Part shown: one piece after another, positions 25,864 through 33,798 of the stretch
How positions within the stretch are numbered: the first letter of the stretch is position 1
How the letters are laid out: each line of letters opens with the position of its first letter
NCBI GenBank assembly: GCA_963744225.1
Contig: CAVUSV010000004.1
Coordinates: 372,001 to 436,000 of the forward strand
Source of the DNA: Bog-473 sp963744225
GTDB taxonomy: Bacteria; Actinomycetota; Acidimicrobiia; Acidimicrobiales; RAAP-2
Direction of reading: 5' to 3'
Length of the DNA: 64,000 nucleotides
Program-made: the position numbers and the translations under genes
The notes under the pieces: generated by a model
The model's database searches: none
Seen by the model: only the letters and a program-made list of their open reading frames with translations
Told to the model about the DNA's origin: nothing

Positions 25864-26202
25864 TTACTCTCTTTGATAGCCGCAAGTCTGGCTTACTGCA
25901 CCCATGCCGTACTGCTTGGCGAGCAAAATGGGTCGCGAGTTAAGTCGGTATCCATAGGTGCGATCATTGACGACCACAAAGATCGTACTGAAGCCCTTCG
26001 GGCACACGTGGAGTACCTTCACTGAAGAATGTTCGCAAGCTGAAACGGACGCAGCGGTCACATTTTGATGCTTCGTGACCATGCTGACACAGGCACCCGT
26101 CTCGGCCGTCCTTGAAGTGCGTGCTTCGGCGGGTACGGCTGAGGTGGCCAACATGAAGACGGAAACGGCTGCTAAAGCGACAAGAGTTAGACGAAGCGTC
26201 AT
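25864..26202 (-). CDS. Small secreted protein of unknown function
   Basis: ATG 26202 is preceded by GGTGAGAAA and starts a clear Sec signal peptide (MTLRLTLVALAAVSVFMLAT, then SAVPAEARTS), so the longer frame to 26229 is rejected. The mature part of about 80 residues holds four cysteines (GACVSMV, SACEHSS, HVCPKG and QTCGYQRE), likely two disulfides. No family is recognised. It is the single gene between sites 6 and 7. Confidence 0.65.
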   Translation of the reverse strand: MTLRLTLVALAAVSVFMLATSAVPAEARTSRTAETGACVSMVTKHQNVTAASVSACEHSSVKVLHVCPKGFSTIFVVVNDRTYGYRLNSRPILLAKQYGMGAVSQTCGYQRE

Positions 26203-26300
26203 TTTCTCACCTTGCGAAGCACGACCCATGACTCTACCGCTGGCTCCAGTCAGGTAAGGGGTGGATTGAGGTCGTGGACACCACCTTCCTGGCCCAAACT

Positions 26301-26330
26301 GCGCACCGTCCCGGCGATTGGGGATACCCC
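26301..26330 (+). repeat. Array palindrome site 7
   Basis: GCGCACCGTCCCGGCGATTG followed by GGGATACCCC. The right end resembles the reverse complement of GGGTATCCCC found at 23104 and 31429. It lies 38 bases beyond the stop of the Ig-like protein gene. Confidence 0.65.
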
Positions 26331-26368
26331 TCTTACTTCCGACGCCAGCCTTAGTCAGCTCACTCTGC

Positions 26369-28981
26369 TCAGTTCGCGACTGTTATTGAGACTGGCGCAC
26401 TTGTTCCACTGACGCCGCCAGGGTAGGAGGCAACGCTTTGGAGAGAGTAAGTGCCGTCTGGTACTGAGGCGGTGTTCCAGAAGGCCAACCACCCGTACAG
26501 AGTCGAACTACCGGTACCGATGACGTAGTTGGTGAGCGAACCACCAGATATTTCGAAGACTACCGTCGTAACGCCGCTCGTCGCGCTGGCATCCAGCAAG
26601 ACGGAGGTAGAGAGGGACGTTCCGGCGGCGGGTATGAGGACCGATGTGGCCGGTGCGGTGTTATTGACCGTGATCCTAATGCCCTGGCTCGTACCGCTCA
26701 CGCCGCCGAAAGCGTATGAAGCAACGCTTTGCAGCGCGTAGTTGCCATTAGGAACGGTTGTCGTATTCCAACTAGCAACCCATCCGTAGATCGTAAGTGT
26801 GGCGGTAGCAACGACGTGACCCGTGAAGGGGCCGCCTGTGATCTCGTATTGAACACTGGCGACTCCAGAAGAAGCAGTTGCGTCGAGTGTCACATTTCCA
26901 GAAGTGGTCGTACCGCTGGAAGGACGGACTACCGCCGTAGTAGGTGCGCCGTTACTTATTGTCACTGTCACTCCGGAACTCGTTCCCTGAGGACCGCCGG
27001 GGAACGACGCGACGCTCTGAAGCGAGTACGTTCCGTTAGGGACGTTCGTCGTGTTCCAACTAGCAATCCATCCGTAATTTGTGAGTGTGGCAGTTGCAAC
27101 CACCCGGTCGGTCAAGGTCCCACCGGTTATTTCAAACTGCACTTCGCCGACGCCTGAAGTCGCCGACGCATCAACTGTCTGCGTTCCCGAGAAAGTAGCT
27201 GTATTCGATGGAACAAGGATCGCCGTTGCGGGTATGACCCCGAGTGTCGCGGACATGGTTGTCGCTGTTCCATACTGATTGCTAAAGACGGCGCGGAACT
27301 GCCATCCGTTCTCGACTGCTGCAACCGACCCAATCGTCAATGAAGTGGAAGTCTGTCCGGATAGCGGGATCCAACTCGATCCTCCGTCCACCGAGGCCTG
27401 CCACTGAACGGTCGGAGTGGGAGCACCTGAACCGGCCGCGGTGAACGTGGCGCTGCCACCAATCGGCGCAGTGGCGTTTAGCGGGTTCGTCGTGACGTAG
27501 GGTGAGGTGACGGTACTGATAGTCGTAGTTTCGCAGGTACTCGAGACGCTCGAATAATTGATATCTCCGCTGTAGGTCGCGGTCCAACCCAGATTGGTGA
27601 ATGGAATATTGCCGGAAATTTGTTGGCTTGATGCAGAGCCGCCAGACAGTGTTACCGGGCCCAAATCAGCTGGTTCTACGGCGCACCCATTGAGGTAGAC
27701 GATGAAATCAACCGTGCCAGTGGGTACAACGCTGTTGATTCCCTGAAGGGTTGCACTTACCCAGAACGTTGCATTGGAAGGTATCGGGCTGTTCCATGGC
27801 GTAGCGGTGCCGTTCACATAGAGCGTGAAAGTCATAGTCGGTGTGGATCGCACGATGCCAACACCGAAGAATTCGCACCCGGCGCTCACCGCCGCATAAT
27901 TCGGGTCGCCGCTGTAGCTTGCCTGGTATGAGTAGTCCCCCGAGCTGAGCGAGCTTGTGGTCGGGCTGTTGGGCACGGAACCGTCAGAATTGACTGTAAC
28001 GACCGATTGACTGGTTGGCGAACCTCCGCACGTGCCGTTCGAATAAAGCGAGTACGTAACAGACCCACTGGGTACGAAGCCAGACACGAAATTGGTAATA
28101 ACGGCCTTGTCGTAGGCTGTCGCCCCAGCTTGTTCGTTGTTGGTCCAGGGATTCCCGGTCGAAGCGTCCACGACGGTCGACTGCAAGGTGTCGCCCGCAT
28201 ACTTCACGACGGTGTAGTTGACGCAGGCGCTCGCCGTTATGGAGTAATTGGCATCGCCCCCGTAGGCAACTTGAAGCGAATAGGTGCCCAGGGCAAGTCC
28301 GGCGGTCGGCGTAGAGGAAGGAACGGAGCCACCAGGAGCCAACGTCACTTGTTGAGTCGACGCAGGCGGACTAGTGCAGGTGCCGTTGTTGTAGAACGAG
28401 TACGTAACACTGCCAGTGGGAGTGAACGCAGGATTATAGCCAGAAAGCGCAGCCGTTCCGGTCGCGCTCGACCCGATTGGTTCGGAGCTCCCCCACGCAT
28501 TTGTGCCGTCGTCCACAACGGCGTTGAGGGTGGGCCGAAGCAGGGACACAGTAAAGCCTTCGCAAGAGCTCGTTACGGCCGTGTTGTTGGCATCGCCGCC
28601 ATATGTGGCGCGGTAGGAATAGCTACCAGCGGAAAGCGGTCCTTCATCTATTGAATTTGGGACGGTGCCGTTCGAACTAACAATCACGGGGTCAGTCGCT
28701 TCCGGCGAGTTCGTGCAGGTTCCGTTGTTGTAGAACGAGTACGTGACGGTGCCGGTCGGGGTCGCCATCCCGTTGCCAGCGAGGGTCATTGTGTCGAAAG
28801 CGCTTGCTCCAGTGGATTCCGTCCCGCTCCATGCCGCGTTCGTGGACGCGTCGAAGACGGTCGTGGATGCAGTTGACGCTCCCGCCTGAGCAGGCGTCAC
28901 AATGAGAACCGCACCAATCAAGAGTCCAAAAAAGCCGAGCAATGACAGTGTTGGAGAATGCCGTACCCGCTGCGGCTTCAT
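26369..28981 (-). CDS. Secreted Ig-like repeat protein, 870 aa
   Basis: A signal peptide is visible (LSLLGFFGLLIGAVLIVTPA, then QAGAST). Four Ig-like repeats follow, each with a VTYSFYNNGTC-like strand and a YGGDANY-like turn (about residues 30-500). Then comes a different Ig domain (VQWQASVDGGSSWIPLSGQT) and three near-identical C-terminal repeats containing YGW-ASWNT-VPNG-YSLQSVAS. There is no LPXTG motif or membrane anchor, so it is probably exported. It is the only gene between sites 7 and 8, unusually large for one cassette. Confidence 0.8.
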   Translation of the reverse strand: MKPQRVRHSPTLSLLGFFGLLIGAVLIVTPAQAGASTASTTVFDASTNAAWSGTESTGASAFDTMTLAGNGMATPTGTVTYSFYNNGTCTNSPEATDPVIVSSNGTVPNSIDEGPLSAGSYSYRATYGGDANNTAVTSSCEGFTVSLLRPTLNAVVDDGTNAWGSSEPIGSSATGTAALSGYNPAFTPTGSVTYSFYNNGTCTSPPASTQQVTLAPGGSVPSSTPTAGLALGTYSLQVAYGGDANYSITASACVNYTVVKYAGDTLQSTVVDASTGNPWTNNEQAGATAYDKAVITNFVSGFVPSGSVTYSLYSNGTCGGSPTSQSVVTVNSDGSVPNSPTTSSLSSGDYSYQASYSGDPNYAAVSAGCEFFGVGIVRSTPTMTFTLYVNGTATPWNSPIPSNATFWVSATLQGINSVVPTGTVDFIVYLNGCAVEPADLGPVTLSGGSASSQQISGNIPFTNLGWTATYSGDINYSSVSSTCETTTISTVTSPYVTTNPLNATAPIGGSATFTAAGSGAPTPTVQWQASVDGGSSWIPLSGQTSTSLTIGSVAAVENGWQFRAVFSNQYGTATTMSATLGVIPATAILVPSNTATFSGTQTVDASATSGVGEVQFEITGGTLTDRVVATATLTNYGWIASWNTTNVPNGTYSLQSVASFPGGPQGTSSGVTVTISNGAPTTAVVRPSSGTTTSGNVTLDATASSGVASVQYEITGGPFTGHVVATATLTIYGWVASWNTTTVPNGNYALQSVASYAFGGVSGTSQGIRITVNNTAPATSVLIPAAGTSLSTSVLLDASATSGVTTVVFEISGGSLTNYVIGTGSSTLYGWLAFWNTASVPDGTYSLQSVASYPGGVSGTSAPVSITVAN

Positions 28982-29200
28982 CTCACCCTCCCAGGCCCAC
29001 TCAACGCGAGTTCTGAGGTTTAGCTGAATTTCCCGCTCGCGTCCACCGGGCTATGTCTTTCTCGACGTTCGACCTCTACACCTTCAAGCGTGGAGACGCC
29101 TGTGGTGATTCTTGCCGCCAAGTCAACGATCTCTTGGTGCACGAATGACCGAAGGTAGTCCGGCAACAGAAGCGACGAGGTAACCTTTGACACCTCTGAG

Positions 29201-29230
29201 GGTGGCACTCCAGCCCGGCGATCTGGGGCA
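29201..29230 (+). repeat. Array palindrome site 8
   Basis: Left half GGTGGCACTCCAG, right half CCCGGCGATCTGGGGCA. It is 70 bases beyond the stop of the APH-like gene. Confidence 0.75.
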
Positions 29231-29300
29231 GTTCAACTCGGAGCGATACCGTGCGGTTCTGTAGCCTCAGAACTCCAGTCCCCCTAGCGCGGCCGCCGGA

Positions 29301-30272
29301 CTACGACCAGAGTTCAGCCCGGCGCGACCACCAGGCCTCGGCGGCGGTCATCGCGCCTTCGGCTTCGCGGATGCCGTCGCCCACGAGCCCTGCGGTGGCA
29401 GCCCAGTGCAGGGGTACAAGGGCTAGAGCCCCGGGGAGCCATCGGTACTCGTCGCGAGTCAACGGTTCCGGAGCCGTGCTTTCGTAGGCGTCGAGCAGTC
29501 GTCGCGGCTCGAGCGATTCGCCACTCGGTGCGACCTGATGCAGGCTGGCCGCGATGTCGTACAGCCGCTCCCTGACCCTCGCGAAATCCAGGTCGAAGGT
29601 GGCCCATGAGCCGTCTGACAGTTCTCCCGCGTTGCCCAATTTGTAGTCCCCATGAATCGGAGTGCATGGCAGTTCGACCTCCTTCCGGAGCTTGGAGAGC
29701 TCGCCAGTCAGTTGGCGCATCCGATGCACGACCGGCTCGCTGCGAGGTCCGAGCCTGCGGCGTGTGAAGCCGACCGAATAACGCAGTTGGCCGAAGGTTC
29801 TGTGGTCGTCGAGGGGTTCGGGCGGACTGGGCTCCCAGACTGCTCTGAGCGCAGTGTGAACGCGTCCGAGCTCCTCGAATACGCGGACGTAGGAGTCCTC
29901 GTCCGCCCGTGGCTGCACGTGATCGATGAACTCCTCAAGCTCAGCCCAACGATTAGCGACCCTCAGGAGGTCGCAGCCGGAAATCGGAATCGGCCGAGCG
30001 ACGCGGACTTGCGTCCGCTGGAGCCGTTCCCGCAAGCGCCGCAGTCCCACTACCCGGCCGCGGCGGACCCAGGGCCTGTGAACCCGGAGGACGACTGGCG
30101 GCTCAGCGTCTATCCGCAGGTTGAGGTTGAATCCACCGCCGATGTCTGCCCATCCGGCCCCGCGCGCGACGCGGTCGATCAGGGCCGAGACGGCCGGGTC
30201 ATCTGGGCTTGCTCTAGGTCCAAACCAGCGCGGCAAGGCAGGGGGCGAGGTCGAAGCTTCGATTCCGGTCAT
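29301..30272 (-). CDS. APH-family (aminoglycoside-phosphotransferase-like) kinase
   Basis: This protein of about 323 residues starts at ATG 30272; a longer frame to 30371 is possible. The catalytic loop reads PIHGDYKLGNAGELSDGSW and the metal site WATFDLDFARVRERLYDIAA, as in APH/choline-kinase enzymes. A roughly 120-residue N-lobe precedes them. The substrate is unknown; resistance is possible but not shown. It is the single gene between sites 8 and 9. APH-like enzymes are frequent gene-cassette cargo. Confidence 0.82.
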   Translation of the reverse strand: MTGIEASTSPPALPRWFGPRASPDDPAVSALIDRVARGAGWADIGGGFNLNLRIDAEPPVVLRVHRPWVRRGRVVGLRRLRERLQRTQVRVARPIPISGCDLLRVANRWAELEEFIDHVQPRADEDSYVRVFEELGRVHTALRAVWEPSPPEPLDDHRTFGQLRYSVGFTRRRLGPRSEPVVHRMRQLTGELSKLRKEVELPCTPIHGDYKLGNAGELSDGSWATFDLDFARVRERLYDIAASLHQVAPSGESLEPRRLLDAYESTAPEPLTRDEYRWLPGALALVPLHWAATAGLVGDGIREAEGAMTAAEAWWSRRAELWS

Positions 30273-30364
30273 GGCAATGGCCCGCCAGCGCACCCGACGG
30301 AGGGTCCGCCGGGTGAACCCATCCTCCTCGACGCGGGTCGATCGTGCCGCGCATGTGCCGGATA

Positions 30365-30395
30365 GTGGCACCCCTTACCGGCGTACGGGGGCACC
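30365..30395 (+). repeat. Array palindrome site 9
   Basis: Left half GTGGCACCCCTTA, right half CCGGCGTACGGGGGCACC; GTGCCG lies just upstream. It sits between divergent genes (APH-like minus, HTH plus), so it is not a 3'-end terminator. Confidence 0.8.
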
Positions 30396-30434
30396 CTGGG
30401 AAGATCAAGATGGTGTCAAGATAACCTTGACACC

Positions 30435-30644
30435 ATGGGTGGCCGATTCGCTGATTGGGACAAAGAAATCAGTCATGTCATCAGGGCCAACAGCGACGTG
30501 AAGGTCGCAGAGTTGATGCTCCGACGAAAGGTAGCGGCGGCCCGCAAAGCTGGTCATTCGTGGGCTGCCATTGGGTTCGCATTAGGTACTACCCGTCAGG
30601 CGGCACAGCAAAGGTTCGGAGTAGACGAAACGCCAAGCGGCTGA
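30435..30644 (+). CDS. Small HTH-like protein, 69 aa
   Basis: The C-terminal half (AARKAGHSWAAIGFALGTTR, then QAAQQRFG) has the spacing of a sigma70-region-4-like helix-turn-helix. The N-terminal half is helical (WDKEISHVIRANSDVKVAEL). It could be a small DNA-binding regulator or part of a mobile-element control circuit. It is the single gene between sites 9 and 10, on the plus strand. Confidence 0.65.
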   Translation: MGGRFADWDKEISHVIRANSDVKVAELMLRRKVAAARKAGHSWAAIGFALGTTRQAAQQRFGVDETPSG

Positions 30645-30668
30645 CCCGCTCCCGGCGTAAGGGGGCAG
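30641..30668 (+). repeat. Array palindrome site 10
   Basis: Right half CCCGGCGTAAGGGGGCA at 30651-30667 with a weak left half. It overlaps the last codons of the HTH gene. The second copy of the duplicated unit begins at its CCGGCG (30652). Confidence 0.75.
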
Positions 30669-30692
30669 GGCTGGAGGTCGCCCAAAATGACC

Positions 30693-31037
30693 TCAGTTGG
30701 CTGCCGTGACCGCGGCAAGAAGCAAGAACAAGAATAGAAGCAAGCCGCCAAGCACTACACCCGCTAGGTTCAGCCAGAGTGACTGAAATGAGCAGATGAG
30801 CACTCTCTGAGGGTCACGTAAATCGCGAAAGTGTCTGATTTGCCCTCTACTAACGACCAGTAACGCGAGCAGAAACGTACCTGCGGCGATCGTGACGCAT
30901 ATGGCGAGCCACCACGTGGACAGGTAGGCCCACACCAGCATGGTGCCCAACAGCCAGACGGCTAGAAGGAAAAGGCCGGTGCTCGCCAGGACCAATGGAA
31001 TCGACAAGAGCCACTTAACGGTCGGTGGCATCCTCAT
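30693..31037 (-). CDS. Small membrane protein downstream of ArsR, copy 2
   Basis: This 114-residue protein is identical in amino-acid sequence to 22369-22713. Here the upstream ArsR is intact and overlaps its start by ATGA. The pair suggests a metal- or stress-responsive regulator controlling a small membrane protein, but the effector is unknown. Confidence 0.75.
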   Translation of the reverse strand: MRMPPTVKWLLSIPLVLASTGLFLLAVWLLGTMLVWAYLSTWWLAICVTIAAGTFLLALLVVSRGQIRHFRDLRDPQRVLICSFQSLWLNLAGVVLGGLLLFLFLLLAAVTAAN

Positions 31038-31354
31038 CGAGACCTTGACCGTGTTCGGTTGTGCCGCATGACGATCTGATCAGGGCAGACGGAGGAAAGG
31101 AAGCCACCAACGCATAACGCAAGGCGTTCTTCAACGAGGCAATAGAAGACTCGGTTGCCATCCTTGCGTTCCTCGACCAGCCCCGCGTTTCGCAGGATGC
31201 TCAGATGTCGTGAGATGGAAGGCGCGCTAATCCGAAAACGGCTCACAATCTCGCCTGCGGTTAACTCACCGGGCTTTAGATCCTCCAGAATCTGTCTGCG
31301 AGTGGGGTCTGCGAGCGCCTTGAAGACCCCTGCCTCAAGTGCCTTGTCAGCCAT
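31034..31354 (-). CDS. ArsR-family transcriptional regulator, copy 2 (intact)
   Basis: This 106-residue winged-helix repressor reads FKALADPTRRQILEDLKPGE, then EIVSRFRISAPSISRHLSIL, LRNAGLVEERKDGNRVFYCL. No obvious metal-binding Cys cluster is present in the recognition helix, so it may belong to the metal-independent ArsR group. It is the first gene of a two-gene unit with the membrane protein. GCTAACTTTC-like sequence just before the start (around 31360-31380) includes the dyad TTAGCACATTAGCTAA, a possible operator. Confidence 0.88.
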   Translation of the reverse strand: MADKALEAGVFKALADPTRRQILEDLKPGELTAGEIVSRFRISAPSISRHLSILRNAGLVEERKDGNRVFYCLVEERLALCVGGFLSSVCPDQIVMRHNRTRSRSR

Positions 31355-31448
31355 CTTAGAAAGTTAGCACATTAGCTAACAACAGATCCTCAAATGGCCA
31401 GCAGCTGCCTCGGCGACCATGCTCACGGGTATCCCCGTCGTGCCGCAG

Positions 31449-31480
31449 GGTGGCACCCACTCCCGGCATACTGGGTCACC
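31449..31480 (+). repeat. Array palindrome site 11
   Basis: Left half GGTGGCACCCACT, right half CCCGGCATACTGGGTCACC. It overlaps the stop codon (31476-31478) of the following minus-strand gene. GTGCCG, the end of the duplicated unit, lies 3 bases upstream. Confidence 0.72.
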
Positions 31481-31766
31481 CCGTCACGAAGGGAAGCGGA
31501 ACGTCATAGCGTTCACACCACTCCGACGTGGTGAGCGTCGTGAAGTCCCGTTCGATTGTGGCCGCTCGGTCCTGAGCTGCCTTCAGGGTCTTCGCCACTT
31601 CGATCACACGCTTGTCTCCTCGCGCGTTTTCAACCATGACTGACGGCCCTCTTCCTGAGTAGCTCTTGAACCCCCCTCCGAATTTCGGTCGCATCAGATC
31701 CTGGAAGTACGTGCCCCACGACACCTTCGCCTTCGTGACTTCGAATCGCAGGGCCCCCGCATCCAT
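31476..31766 (-). CDS. Hypothetical cassette protein, 96 aa
   Basis: The protein reads MDAGALRFEVTKAKVSWGTY, FQDLMRPKFGGGFKSYSGRG and a helical C-terminal part (VAKTLKAAQDRAATIERDF). No family is recognised. Its stop lies inside site 11. A left half-site (GGTGGCACCCGCACC at 31826-31840) lies upstream of its start, with no right half. From there to 32064 no gene is seen. Confidence 0.5.
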   Translation of the reverse strand: MDAGALRFEVTKAKVSWGTYFQDLMRPKFGGGFKSYSGRGPSVMVENARGDKRVIEVAKTLKAAQDRAATIERDFTTLTTSEWCERYDVPLPFVTG

Positions 31767-32064
31767 CTCAAGAGCATGGCTCGTCCATGCCGACCTGGCA
31801 ATGGAGCGTCATCCTCCAGGCGTCCGGTGGCACCCGCACCAGCTCGCATGACGCATAGCCTGATGGGTGGTGGCGGATTCCGAAATCGTGCGCGTCGTTG
31901 AGACCTGTGACGACTGCGGAGTCACGAGGACGCGTGGAAGGCAGAGGGTCGGGTCACCCAGTCCTGATGCTCCACCGGTGGCCCTCCCCGACCCGCCTCC
32001 ATGTAAACGCTGTGGCGGCACGTCCTGGACGAAGCTCTCAGATTGAAACGTCTGCTCCTCGACG

Positions 32065-32092
32065 CGCCCATCTCCGGCGAACTGGGACACCC
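32065..32092 (+). repeat. Array palindrome site 12 (degenerate)
   Basis: Left GCGCCCATCT, right CCGGCGAACTGGGACACC. It lies 112 bases beyond the inferred stop of the PRC-barrel operon. Confidence 0.55.
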
Positions 32093-32204
32093 TCGGACGT
32101 GCTCGGGATCGGCATGTCTTGATTGGATAGGGCTACTAAAGGTCCTACCAGCGATCGCTAGGGTGCGGAGTGCAGATCCGGAGCGTTGCCGTGGGCACTG
32201 GGTC

Positions 32205-32661
32205 TTACGGTGAGTGCTTCTGGCTCTCGTCGAGCACGACCGCATAGGAGCCGCTGCCCAAGCACGGATCCAGCGTGGACGCGGCGGGCGCCAATGAGCA
32301 GATCCTCTAGAACGCCGGTGTCGGCGTCGAAGGTCACGTCGTCGAGTTCGCCGAGTTCGTTGCCCCGCTCGCTCAGGGCTCGCTTGCCGACGAGTTCGAG
32401 CTTCCCTGCGGCGGCGGCCCGTTCCCGATCATCCGATGGTGACCGGAGGGCGCCTTCGTCGACGACCATGACCGCATCGGGCCCAAACCCGCTCAATTGC
32501 GCCCAATCGACCAGCTGAGCCTTCTTGCCTCGCCCGATGATCACGGCGGCGATGCGCCGTTGCCTGGCATCCACGAGCAGGTGGCTGACAGAACCCAACT
32601 CCTTCGCGCTTGATCGGCTCACGACCTTGCGGCCAGCGGAACCCCGGAACGACTCGCTCAC
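32205..32661 (-). CDS. PRC-barrel domain protein, apparent frameshift near the end
   Basis: Two PRC-barrel-like halves are visible (SSAKELGSVSHLLVDARQRR, then GNELGELDDVTFDADTGVLE). Near 32256-32259 one extra base shifts the frame; without it the protein ends SGSYAVVLDESQKHSP at TAA 32205, a normal PRC-barrel end. As written it runs on to 32158 with a random tail. The start ATG 32661 overlaps the upstream PRC gene stop by ATGA. Confidence 0.75.
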
Positions 32662-33215
32662 GTAAGCCCCAATCGAGTCCGGAACTCGTCGACCGCCGCG
32701 CCAAGACCGACGAGGTCGTCTTCGACGAACTCCTCGGTGATGTTCGGGACCACCAGGGCAACTCCTGAGACGGAAAGCTGCGCTGGTAGCGGGATGTAGC
32801 CCCGTCCACCTCCGGCCTTGTCGATTTGATAGCCGACTACCTCACCGCTGCTGCCAACCAGCAGAACCAAGTCGGCGACCTTACCCAGGCTCGCTCCCCC
32901 CTCGGTCAGGATGTCGTCTTCGAGCACGTTGCGCTCCGTAGCGGGATGGCCGACGTCGTCGGGCGCGTCCTCGGGGGCGACGAGGTTGGACTCGTCGAGC
33001 ACCATCACCGCGTCCTGGCCGATCGCATGGATCGCCTCGGCCGGAAGGACATCGCGGCTCCGGCCGGCCAGGAAGCCGCGCTTGTTGAGGGTGACACCGA
33101 CCAGGCGACCCGCTTCGGGGCTGTAGATCACGTCGCGCACCTCGGCCACGTCCTCCCCGCCATGGACCGTGACCACCGGAAGCCCGCGGATCTGGGACGC
33201 GGTCATGAGCAGCAT
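32658..33215 (-). CDS. PRC-barrel domain protein
   Basis: This 185-residue protein reads ASQIRGLPVVTVHGGEDVAE followed by VRDVIYSPEAGRLVGVTLNK, and a second half ASLGKVADLVLLVGSSGEVV, the tandem PRC-barrel layout. Such proteins bind RNA or other proteins and are common near stress genes; no specific role is readable. It is preceded by a 41-residue membrane protein (spacing TGAAATG) and followed by another PRC gene, giving a three-gene minus-strand operon between sites 12 and 13. Confidence 0.85.
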   Translation of the reverse strand: MLLMTASQIRGLPVVTVHGGEDVAEVRDVIYSPEAGRLVGVTLNKRGFLAGRSRDVLPAEAIHAIGQDAVMVLDESNLVAPEDAPDDVGHPATERNVLEDDILTEGGASLGKVADLVLLVGSSGEVVGYQIDKAGGGRGYIPLPAQLSVSGVALVVPNITEEFVEDDLVGLGAAVDEFRTRLGLT

Positions 33216-33216
33216 T

Positions 33217-33342
33217 TCATTCTTCTTGCTCCTTGGTTGCGATCACGCCTCCACCGCGCCGCCTTCGCCGAATGACCACAAACGCGACCGCCGCGACCAC
33301 CAGGACGATGACCACCAGTATCAGCCAGCCGATCGCGTCCAT
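33217..33342 (-). CDS. 41-aa single-helix membrane protein
   Basis: ATG 33342 begins MDAIGWLILVVIVLVVAAVA, followed by FVVIRRRRR and a short acidic end (ATKEQEE), with the stop at 33217-33219. It is a strong N-terminal membrane helix with a positive cytoplasmic flank. The stop lies one base before the ATG of the PRC-barrel gene, which supports translation. It may tether the PRC-barrel proteins to the membrane; that is inference from linkage. Confidence 0.65.
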   Translation of the reverse strand: MDAIGWLILVVIVLVVAAVAFVVIRRRRRGGGVIATKEQEE

Positions 33343-33474
33343 CCCAAAATGCTATCCCCTCGCCTTGCCCGTGGCGTCGGTACTTCGGCATCTCGTCAAC
33401 AGGTCAGCCGTTCGGCATTGCCCCCGATATCGGTCGGCCTCGAGTTGTCACCCGACCGCGTCACAGCGCCCGAA

Positions 33475-33504
33475 CTGCCCCACCCTCACGGCGAAGTGGG
33501 ACAC
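33475..33504 (+). repeat. Array palindrome site 13 (degenerate)
   Basis: Left half CTGCCCCACCCT, right half CACGGCGAAGTGGGACAC. It is 60 bases beyond the stop of the gene at 33565. Confidence 0.55.
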
Positions 33505-33564
33505 GACCTGTTTTGAGTGTCACCAAGGGTCGCCCGCCGATCGAGCAGCGACGTGGCCTCAGTA

Positions 33565-33798
33565 TTATCGTGACGGAGAACTTGAGCCTGAGTAGATTCC
33601 GAAAAACGGAGCGTTGGGCTTGCCACCGAGCTTGGCAGCGACGCCGTCGATCACATCTAAGTATTGAGCGGTGACAGCGAGTTCCTCTGGGGATTGCTCC
33701 GAGGCGCCTGCGGACAGTTGTCCATGGGCGAGCTTGAAGTTCCACAACGCCTGAATAGCGATGTTGCGCTCTTCATCTGTCAGATCGAAAGTCGCCAT
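33565..33798 (-). CDS. Small hypothetical protein, 77 aa
   Basis: The protein starts MATFDLTDEERNIAIQALWN, FKLAHGQLSAG and continues ELAVTAQYLDVIDGVAAKLG. It is a helical soluble protein and no family is named with confidence. It is the last gene associated with a palindrome site. Between its start and 34097 no other gene is seen. Confidence 0.5.
   Translation of the reverse strand: MATFDLTDEERNIAIQALWNFKLAHGQLSAGASEQSPEELAVTAQYLDVIDGVAAKLGGKPNAPFFGIYSGSSSPSR

Larger units (their letters stand above)
30652..31445 (-). repeat. Duplicated unit, copy 2 (794 bp)
   Basis: Near-identical to 22328-23122 (one base shorter). The flanks diverge immediately on both sides: AC versus CT-C before CCGGCG, and AAG versus CAG after GTGCCG. 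The copies are 8.3 kb apart in the same orientation. Confidence 0.9.

Noticed and set aside
21610..33504. Classical integron attC sites
   Set aside because: The sites lack paired RYYYAAC/GTTRRRY core boxes and are shorter than usual attC. No integron-type integrase with its extra domain was seen; the only tyrosine recombinase is a phage-type enzyme beside the tRNA. A very divergent attC cannot be excluded without a covariance search.
22316..33504. CRISPR array
   Set aside because: The repeats are separated by whole genes, not 25-45 base spacers, and no cas gene is present.
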